A DNA stretch of 64,000 bases from Candidatus Nezhaarchaeales archaeon (GCA_038853715.1 JAWCJE010000001.1:53963-117962), one strand, 5' to 3'. Shown: positions 41,176 to 50,478, numbered from the stretch's first letter. Notes: generated by a model from the sequence alone, not told the origin. Made by a program: numbers and translations.

Positions 41176-41997
41176 TCACGGCCCGATTAGAAGGTTTAGG
41201 ACGGGTATAAATAAGGCGAGCCCCATTAAACCTAGGTCTTTAAGCCTATCAGGGGCTTTTAACGGCCTCCACGAGCTTAGTGGAGCGCTACGCGGGGAGG
41301 TCTCTACGAAGCTTTTGGCTCTAAGAGCCTTTTCAAGCCTCCAAGCCCTCTCGTAACCTTTAAGCATGAGGTCTCCGATTACCGTTGTTAGCATCCACCA
41401 TACCCTCCTTAGCCTCCCCTTCTTCATGATGCGTGCCTCCCTAGCTGATAACAGCCTTACGGCTTCCCTAAGGAAGAGGGGTATGTAGGTAATGGATAAT
41501 GAAGCCATAGCTGTAAGCTCGCTTGGTACGCGTAAACCCCTTAAACCTTTTACCATCCCCCTCCAGCCTATTATCTGGTAGAAGGCGGTGAAAATAGCCG
41601 CGGCGGAAGTTGCTCTAAGGGTGAAGGCAAGCAGGGTATTAACGCCTTCACGGCTAACTCTTAGCGTAGCGAAACCTAATGGTAGGCTGGCTATGATCTC
41701 GCCCGAGGTTATGAAGGCTAGGGGTATTGAAACTAAGAGGGCCCATAAGGCTACGATTAACACCACCTTAACCCACGCGTAGGTTGAGGGGCGCGCGTAT
41801 AGGGTTAAGGCTACGCTTAATAGTAATATTAGCGTTGGAAGCTTAACCCCGGTACTGAAGGATGCCGTAGCCGTAAGTATTAACGCGGAGAGTAGGGTTA
41901 TGGTAGGGTTGAAGGATTTAAGGCTGGCTTCATGGTTTAAGTCGTTAACGGTATCCCTTAACGCCTCTAGGAAGCTATGAGTTAAACTCCTCTTCAA
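41176..41997 (-). CDS. cbiQ: Cobalt/nickel ECF transporter transmembrane protein
   Basis: 273-residue EcfT/CbiQ protein with four to six hydrophobic segments (ITLLSALILTATASF, LILLLSVALTLYA, VVLIVALWALLVSI, C-terminal LGLMGLALFIPVLNLL). The coupling helices are marked by ARG/ARA-type motifs (SAREARIMKKGR, ERAWRLEKALRAKSF). It couples ATPase and substrate subunits. Located between cbiN and cbiO in the standard order. Confidence 0.88.
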   Translation of the reverse strand: MKRSLTHSFLEALRDTVNDLNHEASLKSFNPTITLLSALILTATASFSTGVKLPTLILLLSVALTLYARPSTYAWVKVVLIVALWALLVSIPLAFITSGEIIASLPLGFATLRVSREGVNTLLAFTLRATSAAAIFTAFYQIIGWRGMVKGLRGLRVPSELTAMASLSITYIPLFLREAVRLLSAREARIMKKGRLRRVWWMLTTVIGDLMLKGYERAWRLEKALRAKSFVETSPRSAPLSSWRPLKAPDRLKDLGLMGLALFIPVLNLLIGP

Positions 41998-41998
41998 C

Positions 41999-42295
41999 CT
42001 AGCCCCGCCTGCTTGATAGTAGCTTAACGATTAGGGAGCCTATGCTAAGTATCACTCCAATCCCTATGAAGCCCGCTATTACATATCCTACTGTAGCCGG
42101 TAGGCCGGGTACCGTATAATCTAGGAGCGGGGTCCAGTTGAGGGCCTCCGTTAAATCCGGGAGTTCAAGGGCTTCAGCGGCTAGATCTAATGGTTCATGG
42201 TAGCCCATTATATCCGCCAGGATTACGCCGAATAACGGGCTAACGATTACGAGTATGATGGTTACGATTAAGGCCTTCTTAAGGAAGGTAGCCAT
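41999..42295 (-). CDS. cbiN: Cobalt/nickel transporter small subunit
   Basis: 98 residues with two transmembrane segments (about 8-28 and 70-92) and an extracytoplasmic loop beginning YHEPLDLAAE, like the PDGLE region of CbiN/NikN. It stabilises and activates CbiM. It sits 3 nt after cbiM and 1 nt before cbiQ on the transcript, giving the M-N-Q-O order. Confidence 0.85.
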   Translation of the reverse strand: MATFLKKALIVTIILVIVSPLFGVILADIMGYHEPLDLAAEALELPDLTEALNWTPLLDYTVPGLPATVGYVIAGFIGIGVILSIGSLIVKLLSSRRG

Positions 42296-42298
42296 GCC

Positions 42299-42940
42299 TT
42301 AAACCTCCGATAATACTAGGTTGGGTGCTTTACGCGCTACGTACGCGATTACCGAAGCCGTTATTAAGCCTTCAATAACCCCTAAAGCTAGGTGCCACAT
42401 AGCCATTACCGGCAGCGTAATCGTGACCCCGTAGGGGAAGGATGGTGAAAAACCTATCTCCAAGCCGCAAGCTACTCCGGCTAAGAATATACCGATCCAG
42501 CTGCCTAGGAAGGCCGCGATGGCCCTAACCGGTTCCTTAGCCCCTAACTTCTTAATGAGGGAACGATATATTAGGTAGCCGGCTAAGACGTTTACGATAG
42601 CCATGTTCAATGAGTTAGCCCCTAAAGCCGTAATACCGCCGTCATGGAACACTAAGCATTGAACAAGTAATACGAGGAATAACGTGAGAAAACCGAGCCA
42701 AGGTCCAAGCATGATACCTGCTAGGGCCCCTCCAACGAAGTGTAAGCTGGTACCTCCAGGTAGAGGCCAGTTTAACATTTGAGCCGCGAAAATACCAGCG
42801 GCTAAAACCGATACTAACGATCCTTGTTCAGCCGTTAGCGACGCCCTAACCCTCTTAAAGGCGTAGCCCCCGTAACCTAGGAAGATCATGTATGTAAAGG
42901 CCGACGTAAATACGTCTAAGAAGCCGTCTGGTATATGCAT
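42299..42940 (-). CDS. cbiM: Cobalt/nickel ECF substrate-binding membrane protein
   Basis: 213-residue substrate-specific component with about seven hydrophobic segments. The N-terminus MHIPDGFLD is the metal-binding signature of CbiM/NikM, in which the amino terminus and His2 coordinate the ion. ATG 42940 is therefore the correct start, not the GTG two codons earlier. PGGTSLHFVGGALAG is another family landmark. First gene of the operon, preceded by a palindrome that matches a NikR-type site, so nickel may be a substrate as well as cobalt. Confidence 0.92.
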   Translation of the reverse strand: MHIPDGFLDVFTSAFTYMIFLGYGGYAFKRVRASLTAEQGSLVSVLAAGIFAAQMLNWPLPGGTSLHFVGGALAGIMLGPWLGFLTLFLVLLVQCLVFHDGGITALGANSLNMAIVNVLAGYLIYRSLIKKLGAKEPVRAIAAFLGSWIGIFLAGVACGLEIGFSPSFPYGVTITLPVMAMWHLALGVIEGLITASVIAYVARKAPNLVLSEV

Positions 42941-42973
42941 AAGCACCGGTAGGTGGTGCTGTTGGAAGTATAT

Positions 42974-43004
42974 AAGTGTTACTATATAAAAATTAGTAAC
43001 ACTT
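42974..43004 (-). promoter_or_regulatory. NikR-like palindrome over the cbiMNQO promoter
   Basis: AAGTGTTACT (42974-42983) and AGTAACACTT (42995-43004) are perfect inverted arms with an 11-nt AT spacer that contains a minus-strand TATA-like TTTTTATATA. Counted differently it is GTGTTAC-N13-GTAACAC, the form I recall for a Geobacter NikR site. Binding would mask the promoter of the transporter operon. Confidence 0.65.
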
Positions 43005-43180
43005 ATGGTATTAAGCCGGCCTCCATAACCGTAAAACGAATACGACCGTAGCTTAAGCTACCTCCACGAGCTTTAGCCTTAAAGCGGAATAGGTTACTTA
43101 AGGCGTCGTTGGGCTAAGCCGCTCATTAACCTAAAACCCTTCCCGCGTTTTCAGGTATCATCTACGACTATGAGGGGTCA

Positions 43181-43930
43181 TTAAAACAGTAACTTATAGG
43201 GTATTCCATGCTTATTAAGCAGGTTTCCGATCTCCACCTTCTTCTCCTCAAAGAACTCTCTACTCATAGCGTACTCTAACCCATACTTCTTATAGATACG
43301 ATCCGCGTAATGGTAGTTCATCTTATCTATTAACACGTAGTCAACTTTTCCACTAATCTCCTCAATGAGGCCTTCGGCCTTCGGTAGCAGGGGGGCTATC
43401 ATTACGCTGGTTTTAACACCTGCGAAGCGAAGTTCGTTTAAAGCCTTTATCCTCTCCCTGATGGAGGGCGCTTTAGGCTCAAAAATCTGTTTAATCCTCT
43501 CATCGGCGGTCGTTAACGTAAACATTACCTCTACGTTTTTACGGCTTCGTAGGAGCTCTAAGTCGCGAAGCACGAAGGCCGACTTCGTCTGAATAGTAAC
43601 GGGCCATCCCCTCTTAAGTAGGATTTCAAGGCAGCTCCTAGTAATCTCGTACCTCTTCTCTAAGGGCTGGTAGGGGTCACATAACCCGCTTATCCAAACC
43701 CTTCCAAGCCTCTTCCTACCTATCTCGCGTTTAAGTAGGCTTGCAGCGTTAACCTTTACGTCAACGAATTCGCCCCACCTCTCCCTATGTCCGGTAAACC
43801 TCTTTACGAATTGAGCGTAACAATAGGTACAGCCGTGCTCACAGCCGACGTAGGGGTTTATGGTGTAATCGAAGACCTTCGACTTCGATAAAATGCTTTT
43901 TACCCGGATCTCCCTAACTATCATAACCAC
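43181..43930 (-). CDS. Radical SAM protein, SplB-like
   Basis: 249 residues. The iron-sulfur/SAM motif is CEHGCTYCYA (C-x3-C-x2-C, about 29-37). The downstream segments ISGLCDPYQPLEKRY and TIQTKSAFVLRDLELL belong to the family that includes spore photoproduct lyase-like and Rv2578c-like proteins. Archaeal members are widespread and their reaction is unknown. It is monocistronic, with a 234-nt gap to cbiM. The start ATG within MVMIVREIRVKS could be either of the first two Met codons. Confidence 0.85.
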   Translation of the reverse strand: MVMIVREIRVKSILSKSKVFDYTINPYVGCEHGCTYCYAQFVKRFTGHRERWGEFVDVKVNAASLLKREIGRKRLGRVWISGLCDPYQPLEKRYEITRSCLEILLKRGWPVTIQTKSAFVLRDLELLRSRKNVEVMFTLTTADERIKQIFEPKAPSIRERIKALNELRFAGVKTSVMIAPLLPKAEGLIEEISGKVDYVLIDKMNYHYADRIYKKYGLEYAMSREFFEEKKVEIGNLLNKHGIPYKLLF

Positions 43931-44203
43931 TATACGACCTTCGCTAACGTCTAATACTCTAGGTGTTCTTAAAGCCCCCTTCTAGCTTTTGAAGTCGGTT
44001 CGTGAAGTTATACGTTTCTCGTACCTCTTCATAGCGAAGGCCGCCTTTACGGTCGTAACCGTTTAGCCTTATGGAGGAGAAGGATGATGAACGGCTTCAC
44101 TATTAAGCAGATAGATGGTGTGAAGAGAGACCTCAATCGTAGTTCAAATTTTATCGCTACTTCTTATAGCTTTTAGGTTATCGGGGTTCCATGTTGAAGG
44201 TAG

Positions 44204-44617
44204 CTACCTACTTATACTTTCCCTAAGCTTTTCCTTCGGTTCCCACCTAAACCTCCATAACCCCCTTCCGAAGGCTTCGACGGCGATCTCTAATGCGTCG
44301 GCTAGCTTATCGTTTATTAGGGGCTCGTCGGCTAATAGCGATACTACTATATCGGTTGAAGCCTTCCTCGGTTCTACGTCCTCCGCCATAATGTTTACCT
44401 TTGCTATCCCCGCGTAAAGCCATGCTTTAAGCGGGCCGCCCGCGGTATCCAACGTTACCTCGAAAGCGTGTATGGGTGGCCAAAGCCCTAGTTTCTCCGC
44501 TACTTTAACGGGGATGAGGAGTTGCGGGGTAGGGGCTTCGTAACCGCTATTAAGTAGTGAAACCTCTTCTACCGATTTCCCGTTAACCTCGATCCTTAGC
44601 TTCAGCCTTACGACCAT
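44204..44617 (-). CDS. Retropepsin-like (clan AA) protein with altered active site
   Basis: 137 residues from ATG 44617 (AGGTG 7 nt upstream; a TTG at 44641 would add eight poor residues). The fold resembles archaeal clan-AA aspartic protease-like proteins: a strand-rich N-terminal half, then LLNSGYEAPTPQLLIP where the protease D-T/S-G motif would be, followed by VAEKLGLWP. The catalytic Asp is Asn here, so protease activity is doubtful. Function unknown; neighbours give no clue. The assignment rests on a short motif and general pattern. Confidence 0.6.
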   Translation of the reverse strand: MVVRLKLRIEVNGKSVEEVSLLNSGYEAPTPQLLIPVKVAEKLGLWPPIHAFEVTLDTAGGPLKAWLYAGIAKVNIMAEDVEPRKASTDIVVSLLADEPLINDKLADALEIAVEAFGRGLWRFRWEPKEKLRESISR

Positions 44618-44839
44618 TGGCGGACACCTTAATCCTTCCAACCCGGCCGATCCTTTGAAGCACGATCCTACCTACAAAGACCTTCCCATTACGCAATAAT
44701 GCCACCACGTGGAAACGTCTATCGGCCTCATTTTAACCTTTCCCCCGTAGTACCTAATGGAGTACCACCTGGAACGTCTTAGAACCGTTTAGGCTTCCGC
44801 TTAAAGTACTACTGGTTAATGGTGTTAGCTCGTACAAGC

Positions 44840-44846
44840 ATATAAA
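44840..44846 (+). promoter_or_regulatory. TATA box of acyl-CoA dehydrogenase copy B
   Basis: ATATAAA within CAAGCATATAAACTGG, 33-39 nt before the ATG, at the same place as in copy A. The predicted transcription start (about 44868) coincides with the first base of the 442-bp exact repeat. Confidence 0.5.
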
Positions 44847-44867
44847 CTGGTAGTGACCACTTAGTTA

Positions 44868-45309
44868 CCGGTGGTTTTATGGATTTCGAGTTGACGAAGG
44901 AGCAGAAGGAGGTTCAAGCCGCTGCTCGTGAGTTCGCTCAGAAGGAGTTTAAGCCTGAGCTTGCTAGGGAGTATGATAGGAGGGAGGAGTTTCCCTACGA
45001 ACTCTTTAGGAAGGCTGCTAGCCTAGGTTTTATAGGATGCCACTTCCCTGAGGAGTATGGAGGTCAGGGCTACGGATTACTTGAAACCTGTCTTATCATA
45101 GAGGAGTTTTGTAGGGCTGATTCAACTCTTGGAGTTGCGGTAATTCTAGGTGCTTTCGGATCCGATTTAATCCATATGTTTGGTAGTGAGGAGCAGAAGG
45201 AGAAGTATTTAGTTAAGGTTGCTAGGGGTGAATGGATTTCTTCAGGCGCCTTTACTGAGCCAGCCCATGGGAGCGATATAACGGTTCTCGATACTACGGC
45301 TAAGCGTGA
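44868..45309 (+). repeat. 442-bp exact repeat, copy B
   Basis: Identical to 37024-37465 in direct orientation, 7.8 kb away. It covers the leader and first 143 codons of the second acyl-CoA dehydrogenase. Upstream DNA differs apart from the TATA core. The match stops abruptly at codon 144. Confidence 0.9.
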
Positions 45310-46015
45310 GGGCGATTACTACGTGGTTAATGGTACCAAGACCCTTATAACTAACGCGCCTATCGCCAATTTCGCCGTAGTCCTCTGCCAATCCGAGCCT
45401 GGGGTAAGGTATAGGCAGGTCCTCCTAATAGTTGATAAGGGTTGTGAGGGTTTTGAAGCATCTAAGATCGAGGGTAAGATGGGTATTAGGGCTTCACCGA
45501 TAGGTGAATACTCCTTTAACAACGTCCGTGTACCCGTGAAGAACGTGGTGGGCTCTGATGGTAGAGGCTTCTATCATACTCTCGAGTTCCTAGATTTAGG
45601 GCGTGCATGTGTTGCGGCTCAGGCTGTAGGTATGGCTCAAGGCGCTTTCGATCGAGCCTTAAGGTACGCTAAGGAGAGGAGCCAGTTTAACCGTAAGATA
45701 GCGGATTTCCAAGTTATACAGCATAAGCTAGCGGATATGGTTACGCAGATTGAGGCTGCTAGGCTATTAACTTATAAAGCCGCATGGTACATCGATAGGG
45801 GTAGGATTATACCTGAGCTTACATCGATGGCTAAGACCTTCGCTACGGGGATAGCTATAAGGGTTATAGATGAGGCCCTTCAAATATTTGGCGGCTACGG
45901 CTACATAGCCGAGTACGACGTTGAACGCTACTATCGCGACGTGAGGATAACGCCCATATACGAAGGAACTAGTGAAATACAGAAGAACGTAGTAGCTAGA
46001 GCGCTTTTACGTTAA
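44879..46015 (+). CDS. Acyl-CoA dehydrogenase (copy B of a near-duplicate pair)
   Basis: 378 residues, same length and frame as copy A. Catalytic Glu is kept (IYEGTSEIQ, E362). Residues 1-143 are identical to copy A; later differences cluster (for example DGRGFYH for EGMGFYH, LGRACVAAQ for LGRVGVAAQ, DMVTQIE for DMAIQIE) around the helix that lines the acyl pocket. This suggests a changed substrate preference with a homogenised N-terminal half. Own promoter; flanked by an unrelated minus-strand gene and convergent lipoate ligase. Confidence 0.94.
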   Translation: MDFELTKEQKEVQAAAREFAQKEFKPELAREYDRREEFPYELFRKAASLGFIGCHFPEEYGGQGYGLLETCLIIEEFCRADSTLGVAVILGAFGSDLIHMFGSEEQKEKYLVKVARGEWISSGAFTEPAHGSDITVLDTTAKREGDYYVVNGTKTLITNAPIANFAVVLCQSEPGVRYRQVLLIVDKGCEGFEASKIEGKMGIRASPIGEYSFNNVRVPVKNVVGSDGRGFYHTLEFLDLGRACVAAQAVGMAQGAFDRALRYAKERSQFNRKIADFQVIQHKLADMVTQIEAARLLTYKAAWYIDRGRIIPELTSMAKTFATGIAIRVIDEALQIFGGYGYIAEYDVERYYRDVRITPIYEGTSEIQKNVVARALLR

Positions 46016-46028
46016 GCGTTAAATCTAC

Positions 46029-46832
46029 CTACCTTTTTCCAGCTTGAAACGTCCAATCCCGGCTTTCATACTTACGTTTAAGTGCTTCAGCTAGTTTAAG
46101 CTCCTCCTCGTTCAACCCTTCCTCCACCAGTTTAACGTTTAACGCTTCACTAAACCCTTTCACCACGGCGTTTATGACTTCGTTTAAACGGCATCGTCCA
46201 AGCTCCCAACCAATAGTGGTCATCCGTAGCTTGAAGTTGTTAGCCTTAAAGCCAGGAGGCACCTTAATAGTGTCAAGCCAAGCTTCAGGGTCTAGGCCTA
46301 GTAGTAGCGTACCGTGCTGAAGCAAGGCCTTCCCGGTTCTCCTCTGCGCGCTACCCGAAATCTTCCTACCGTTTACTAGTACGTCGCTTCCACCGCCCCT
46401 TAAATAGCATAATTCAGCCCTATCCGAATCGTGAGTACCTCTAACGTTCGCGTTTAAACCTAGGTTCCTTAAACCGTAGACTAGCCCCGTAGCTATGGCT
46501 ATTGAGGAGGAGAACAAATCCCTAGGTAAGCCTGGGAAATTCTCATGGATCACTACGCTATAGGTAAGCTCTAAGCCTTCGGCGTGGAGTAATGCTCCAC
46601 CGCCGGTTATCCTCCTAACGAGGTCGTAACCACGCCTCTTAACGCCTTCAAGGTTAACCGCTTCCTCTACGCTTTGAGCATAGCCAATACTAACCGCTGA
46701 CGGCTTCCACATGTAGAGTCTTAACGTATCTAAGCCTAGTTTAGGGCGAAGCGTAAGTATGGCTTCGTCGATAGCCATGTTCTCCGAGCCTCTCAACGGC
46801 CCATGAACGATTAGCCTCATACACCTATCCAA
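46029..46832 (-). CDS. lplA: Lipoate-protein ligase A
   Basis: 267-residue BPL/LplA-fold enzyme that attaches lipoate (or octanoate) to lipoyl domains. RRITGGGALLHAEGLELTYS (about 71-90) is the adenylate-binding signature, and GRKISGSAQRRTGKALLQHGTLL contains the catalytic lysine. The C-terminal accessory part is short, as in archaeal LplA, which may need a separate LplB. Its likely target in the window is the GcvH-like protein at 29.3 kb. The start is TTG 46832 (GGTG 8 nt upstream); ATG 46820 is possible. Confidence 0.92.
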   Translation of the reverse strand: MDRCMRLIVHGPLRGSENMAIDEAILTLRPKLGLDTLRLYMWKPSAVSIGYAQSVEEAVNLEGVKRRGYDLVRRITGGGALLHAEGLELTYSVVIHENFPGLPRDLFSSSIAIATGLVYGLRNLGLNANVRGTHDSDRAELCYLRGGGSDVLVNGRKISGSAQRRTGKALLQHGTLLLGLDPEAWLDTIKVPPGFKANNFKLRMTTIGWELGRCRLNEVINAVVKGFSEALNVKLVEEGLNEEELKLAEALKRKYESRDWTFQAGKR

Positions 46833-47160
46833 ACGCTTAACACCGAGGCCCTACTAATACGTGGGAGGCTGAAAAGTGGAGGGCTCCCGGTTTTTTAAGG
46901 CTGTATGAAGCCATTATAACGGCTCAGGTCTGGTGTCATCTCTCACCGATCGACAATACCTGCCTTCTTCATCGCCTAGGGGACTCTAGGCGAGGACCTT
47001 AATAAGGGTAGCGAAAGCCTTTTTAAGCGGGTTATAGCCTATGGCTGGTTTAACGTAGCCTAGAGTTCAGCTGGAGAAGCTATAGGCTTTAGCGGTGAGG
47101 CGTCAATGCTTCACCGGTACGCTTAAAAACGGTAATAGTTAACTGATTCGTAGCGATTAA
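46833..47160. other. 328-nt intergenic region with a short hairpin
   Basis: Divergent gap. CGCCTAG (46973-46979) and CTAGGCG (46986-46992) form a 7-bp stem with a 6-nt loop. No gene, RNA family or clear operator recognised otherwise. Confidence 0.4.
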
Positions 47161-47811
47161 ATGCTTAATGCTTTAAGCACGTTAGTCTTCGGGGGTACGC
47201 CTTTGAAGCTGTTAGTATTATCCGATGCGCATGGAAACATATTCTGGGTTAGGAGGGCTTTAAACTACCTTGAAAGGCTGGACGTAGACGCTATAACATA
47301 CTCGGGCGATTCCTTAGACGAAGAGATCGTCCTCGAACTCGCTAAGGCGAAGGTACCGGTTTTCGCCGTACCGGGTAATATGGATAGCGTAGTTGAACTG
47401 GAAGCTAGTGAAAGGGTTGGGATAAGCGTTCACGGGAAGGTTGCTTCCTTTAAGGGCTACGTGTTTACGGGTGTTGGAGCCGTAAACTTTAACTTGGCTG
47501 AGAAAACCGTGAGGGATGAACTCGGGAAAAGGCTTCATAATCCTGGGAGGCTAATCCTAGTTACGCATTTCCCTCCTAAAGGTACTAGGGCTGATGTAGC
47601 TTTCTATAGGGTTCATATCGGTAGCTTAACCGTTAAACGGTTGATAGAAGACTTTAAACCGGTACTTTGTGCCTGCGGCCACGTACATGAAAGTAGGGCT
47701 ATCGATACTCTAGGCGAAACCCTTATCGTTAACCCTGGACCAGTAAAGCATGGTTTTGGAGCGCTCGTAGACCTAGACGGGAAGAAAGCCGAACTCGTGG
47801 AAATCGATTAG
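47161..47811 (+). CDS. Calcineurin-like metallophosphoesterase
   Basis: 216-residue phosphoesterase. Metal-binding motifs in order: SDAHGN (about 21-26), SGDSLD, PGNMDS, VTHFPPKG and CGHVHES. The spacing matches the YfcE/MJ0936-like archaeal group, which cleaves phosphodiesters in vitro. No neighbours suggest a substrate. The first 14 residues are poorly conserved; TTG 47203, with GGGGT six nt upstream, may be the true start. Confidence 0.87.
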   Translation: MLNALSTLVFGGTPLKLLVLSDAHGNIFWVRRALNYLERLDVDAITYSGDSLDEEIVLELAKAKVPVFAVPGNMDSVVELEASERVGISVHGKVASFKGYVFTGVGAVNFNLAEKTVRDELGKRLHNPGRLILVTHFPPKGTRADVAFYRVHIGSLTVKRLIEDFKPVLCACGHVHESRAIDTLGETLIVNPGPVKHGFGALVDLDGKKAELVEID

Positions 47812-48010
47812 CCCCCTAATACCTTAGTCGGTATTGCGTTAACCGTTAGCGGAGGCGTTAAACCTTTTTACCTTTGTAAAGGATGGTGTGGGCGGGATAG
47901 GCTTAAGTGTTTAAGCCTTGAATCGATCAAGTAATACTTAGGTATTACCCGGAGCTATTTGTCTTTAATCAAGTGGTTTACGTTAAGTATACCCGCACTT
48001 TTCTCCATCT

Positions 48011-48238
48011 ATGGTGGTTATGGCTCTTACATTTACTTGTTTTAAGTGCGGCTTCGTGCTTCAAAGGTACGAGGTTAAAAAGCTCCTTATGGCCTACCAT
48101 TTTCCAGCCGCTAAGGATGTCCTTAATAAGTACGGTGCGCGTTGCCCCCGATGCTTAAAGCCGTTAAACCATGGACCTGTTAAGATCGTAGTTACGCTAA
48201 ACAACGTTAAGAACGGCGGTAAACGGCGTCGAAGATAG
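48011..48238 (+). CDS. Small zinc-ribbon protein
   Basis: 75 residues with two C-x2-C pairs (CFKCGF near 10 and CPRCLKPL near 45) that should bind one zinc, a helical spacer, and a strongly basic C-terminus (GGKRRRR) suggesting nucleic-acid or ribosome contact. Not otherwise recognised. An in-frame ATG four codons in is an alternative start. It stands between a phosphoesterase and a GH130 gene on the same strand. Confidence 0.65.
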   Translation: MVVMALTFTCFKCGFVLQRYEVKKLLMAYHFPAAKDVLNKYGARCPRCLKPLNHGPVKIVVTLNNVKNGGKRRRR

Positions 48239-48299
48239 CGCCTAATAAGCTTAACCCTCCCCTTTATCTTAAAGCCTTTACTTATCGTAAAGGCCTAAG

Positions 48300-49271
48300 G
48301 TGGTTCGTGGGCGCTTGCCGCTCCCCGTATTTAGGAGGGTTCCTTCTAATCCGCTCATAAGCCCTGACCCGAGGCATAGCTGGGAGTCCCTTTGCACCTT
48401 TAACCCTGGCGCCGTAGAGCTTGAAGGAAGGATCTACATACTATATAGGGCGATGGGTTCTGATAGGACGTCGACCATAGGCTTAGCCATTAGTGGGGAC
48501 GGGCTTCACGTAGATGAAAGGTTGGAGGAGCCAATATACGTTCCACGTGAGGAGTTTGAACAAAAGCTGGGCCAAGGCCATTCAGGCTGTGAGGATCCGC
48601 GGGTTGTAAGGGTTCACGATAAGCTCTACATGTTCTATACGGCTTACGACGGCTTAAACCCTCCTAGAGTCGCTGTAACGTCGATAAGTATAAACGACTT
48701 TATTAAGGGTGAATGGAATTGGCTTCCTCCTAGGCTAGTTTCTCCTCCTAGGATAGATGATAAGGATGCTTGCATAATCCCCGAGGAGGTGAAAGGTAAC
48801 TATTTCTTCATCCATAGGGCTGGCGGTGTAAACATGGTTTACGACTACGTTAAATCCCCTGACTCCATTGAGCCTGATAGGCTTAAATGCAACCCGCTCC
48901 TAAAGCCTAGGCCCCACTTATGGGATGAGGTTAAGGTCGGTTTGGCATCCCCACCCATAAAGACTAGTTTAGGTTGGCTTACGTTCTACCACGGTGTTTC
49001 ACGTAACTACGTTTATAGGGTTGGCGCAATACTCTTAGACCTTAACGATCCGTGTAGGGTTATCGCTAGAACTAAGGAAGCTCTTCTAGAGCCTTCCGCC
49101 GACTATGAGAAGCTGGGCTACGTGAATAACGTCGTCTTTCCATGCGGCTCCGTGTTAAGGGGTGAAACCATCCTCCTCTACTATGGAGCGGCAGATACCT
49201 ACGTATGTGTAGCTACCGCAAACCTGAACGAGGTACTTTCAGCTCTAAGCGAAGTTAAGGAGGGTTGTTAG
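48300..49271 (+). CDS. GH130-family glycoside phosphorylase-like protein
   Basis: 323-residue five-bladed propeller of the GH130 (DUF377) type. Repeated blade motifs: NPLISPDPRHSWES, NPGAVELEGRIYILYRA, GCEDPRVVRVHDKLYMFYTAYDG, GVGLASPP-like KVGLASPPIKT, and YYGAADTYVCVA at the end. Characterised members phosphorolyse or hydrolyse beta-mannosides; archaeal ones may process glycans or N-glycan parts. The EDPR segment contains the acid residue region of the family. GTG start. Substrate unknown. Confidence 0.88.
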   Translation: MVRGRLPLPVFRRVPSNPLISPDPRHSWESLCTFNPGAVELEGRIYILYRAMGSDRTSTIGLAISGDGLHVDERLEEPIYVPREEFEQKLGQGHSGCEDPRVVRVHDKLYMFYTAYDGLNPPRVAVTSISINDFIKGEWNWLPPRLVSPPRIDDKDACIIPEEVKGNYFFIHRAGGVNMVYDYVKSPDSIEPDRLKCNPLLKPRPHLWDEVKVGLASPPIKTSLGWLTFYHGVSRNYVYRVGAILLDLNDPCRVIARTKEALLEPSADYEKLGYVNNVVFPCGSVLRGETILLYYGAADTYVCVATANLNEVLSALSEVKEGC

Positions 49272-49512
49272 AAAGAACCTGGCTAGTCCTTAAGCGTTAA
49301 TCCATGTGGATCTCAAAGTGGTTAAGGAATTACTCACGGTCTCAAAAGGAGAAGGTTAAGCTTATCTTTTAACCTACGCTTCTAGTGGAGTTTCGAGTGG
49401 AGGAGTTCTTAATCGGCTAGGTTGAGGCCGGTATTTCCGTTGGAGGCTTGAGTAATCCTAGCGCGCTTGGTTGATGGCGTCTATCGTGCTTAATACCTTA
49501 AGCGTACCGCTT

Positions 49513-50478
49513 TCATCCTTCAGTGTCCTTAATCCCGTTCTCCGTTATGGCGAAGACTACTTCACCCTCCGGTAGGTGGGGGCTATCGACTAGTTTAGCT
49601 ATACGGCGTTCACCCTTACTCTTACGTAGCCATATACGCGCGCCTGGGGCATGCGCTAGTACGTGTCCTCCAACGGCGGTGGTAGCTTCACCGAAGAATA
49701 CTTCGGGCCTAGCCATAACTTGGTTGGTTACGACGACGGCTATACCGAAGGCGTCCGCTAACCTTGCTAGGTCGTGTAGATGCCTATTAAGCTTCTGCTG
49801 CCTAGCGGCTAACGCTTCACGCCCCGGGTATTCGGCCCTGAAGTGGCCTGTTACACTATCGACGACTAGTAGCTTTACGTTCTCTTTGGGGGCTAGCTCC
49901 TTAACCTTATCGACTAGTAGCATCTGATGGTCGCTGTTAAAGGCGCGGGCGTACGTAATGTTGCGTAGCGCTTCCCGTTCATCTAATCCTAGCGCTTTAG
50001 CCATCTGTATAATGCGTTCAGGCCTAAACGTACCCTCGCTATCTATGTAGATGGCTCTACCGCTTAAACCGCCACGTTCAGGCGGTAGTTGGACGTTTAC
50101 GCATAGCTGATGGCATATCTGCGTTTTACCGGTTCCGAACTCGCCGTAGAACTCCGTTATACTCGATGTTTCAACGCCCCCACTTAGAAGTGAATCTAAA
50201 GCTTTACTATTCGTGGTTATCTTGAAGACCCTTAACCTCGCCTGGTAGACTTCTTCAGCAGTCTTAAATGTTAGGTCAAGGCTTTGTAGGGCCGCTTGTA
50301 TAATCCTTTGAGCCGTGGTTAACGGTAGGCCTGTTATCGCGGCTAGCTGGTGTGCAGGTGCAACAGCTATACTTTCAAGTGTCGTATAGCCAGCTGCCTC
50401 AAGCTTCTCAGCGGTAGCTGGGCCTACGCCGGGTAGATCGGTAAGCTTCTCAATCCTCTCGGTCTTCGACATCAACAA
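49513..50478 (-). CDS. radA: DNA repair and recombination protein RadA
   Basis: 321-residue archaeal RecA/Rad51-type recombinase that forms filaments on single-stranded DNA for strand exchange. N-terminal helix-hairpin-helix ([17 protein letters not shown], about 15-31), linker with the polymerisation motif, then the ATPase core: Walker A GEFGTGKT (112-119), Walker B LLVVDSV, and loops L1/L2 near [19 protein letters not shown] and [10 protein letters not shown]. The presence of RadA, not RecA, marks the DNA as archaeal. TTG-TTG-ATG tandem start codons occur; GGTGAGG is 10 nt before the first. ATG 50472 is the alternative. Confidence 0.96.
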   Translation of the reverse strand: MLMSKTERIEKLTDLPGVGPATAEKLEAAGYTTLESIAVAPAHQLAAITGLPLTTAQRIIQAALQSLDLTFKTAEEVYQARLRVFKITTNSKALDSLLSGGVETSSITEFYGEFGTGKTQICHQLCVNVQLPPERGGLSGRAIYIDSEGTFRPERIIQMAKALGLDEREALRNITYARAFNSDHQMLLVDKVKELAPKENVKLLVVDSVTGHFRAEYPGREALAARQQKLNRHLHDLARLADAFGIAVVVTNQVMARPEVFFGEATTAVGGHVLAHAPGARIWLRKSKGERRIAKLVDSPHLPEGEVVFAITENGIKDTEG

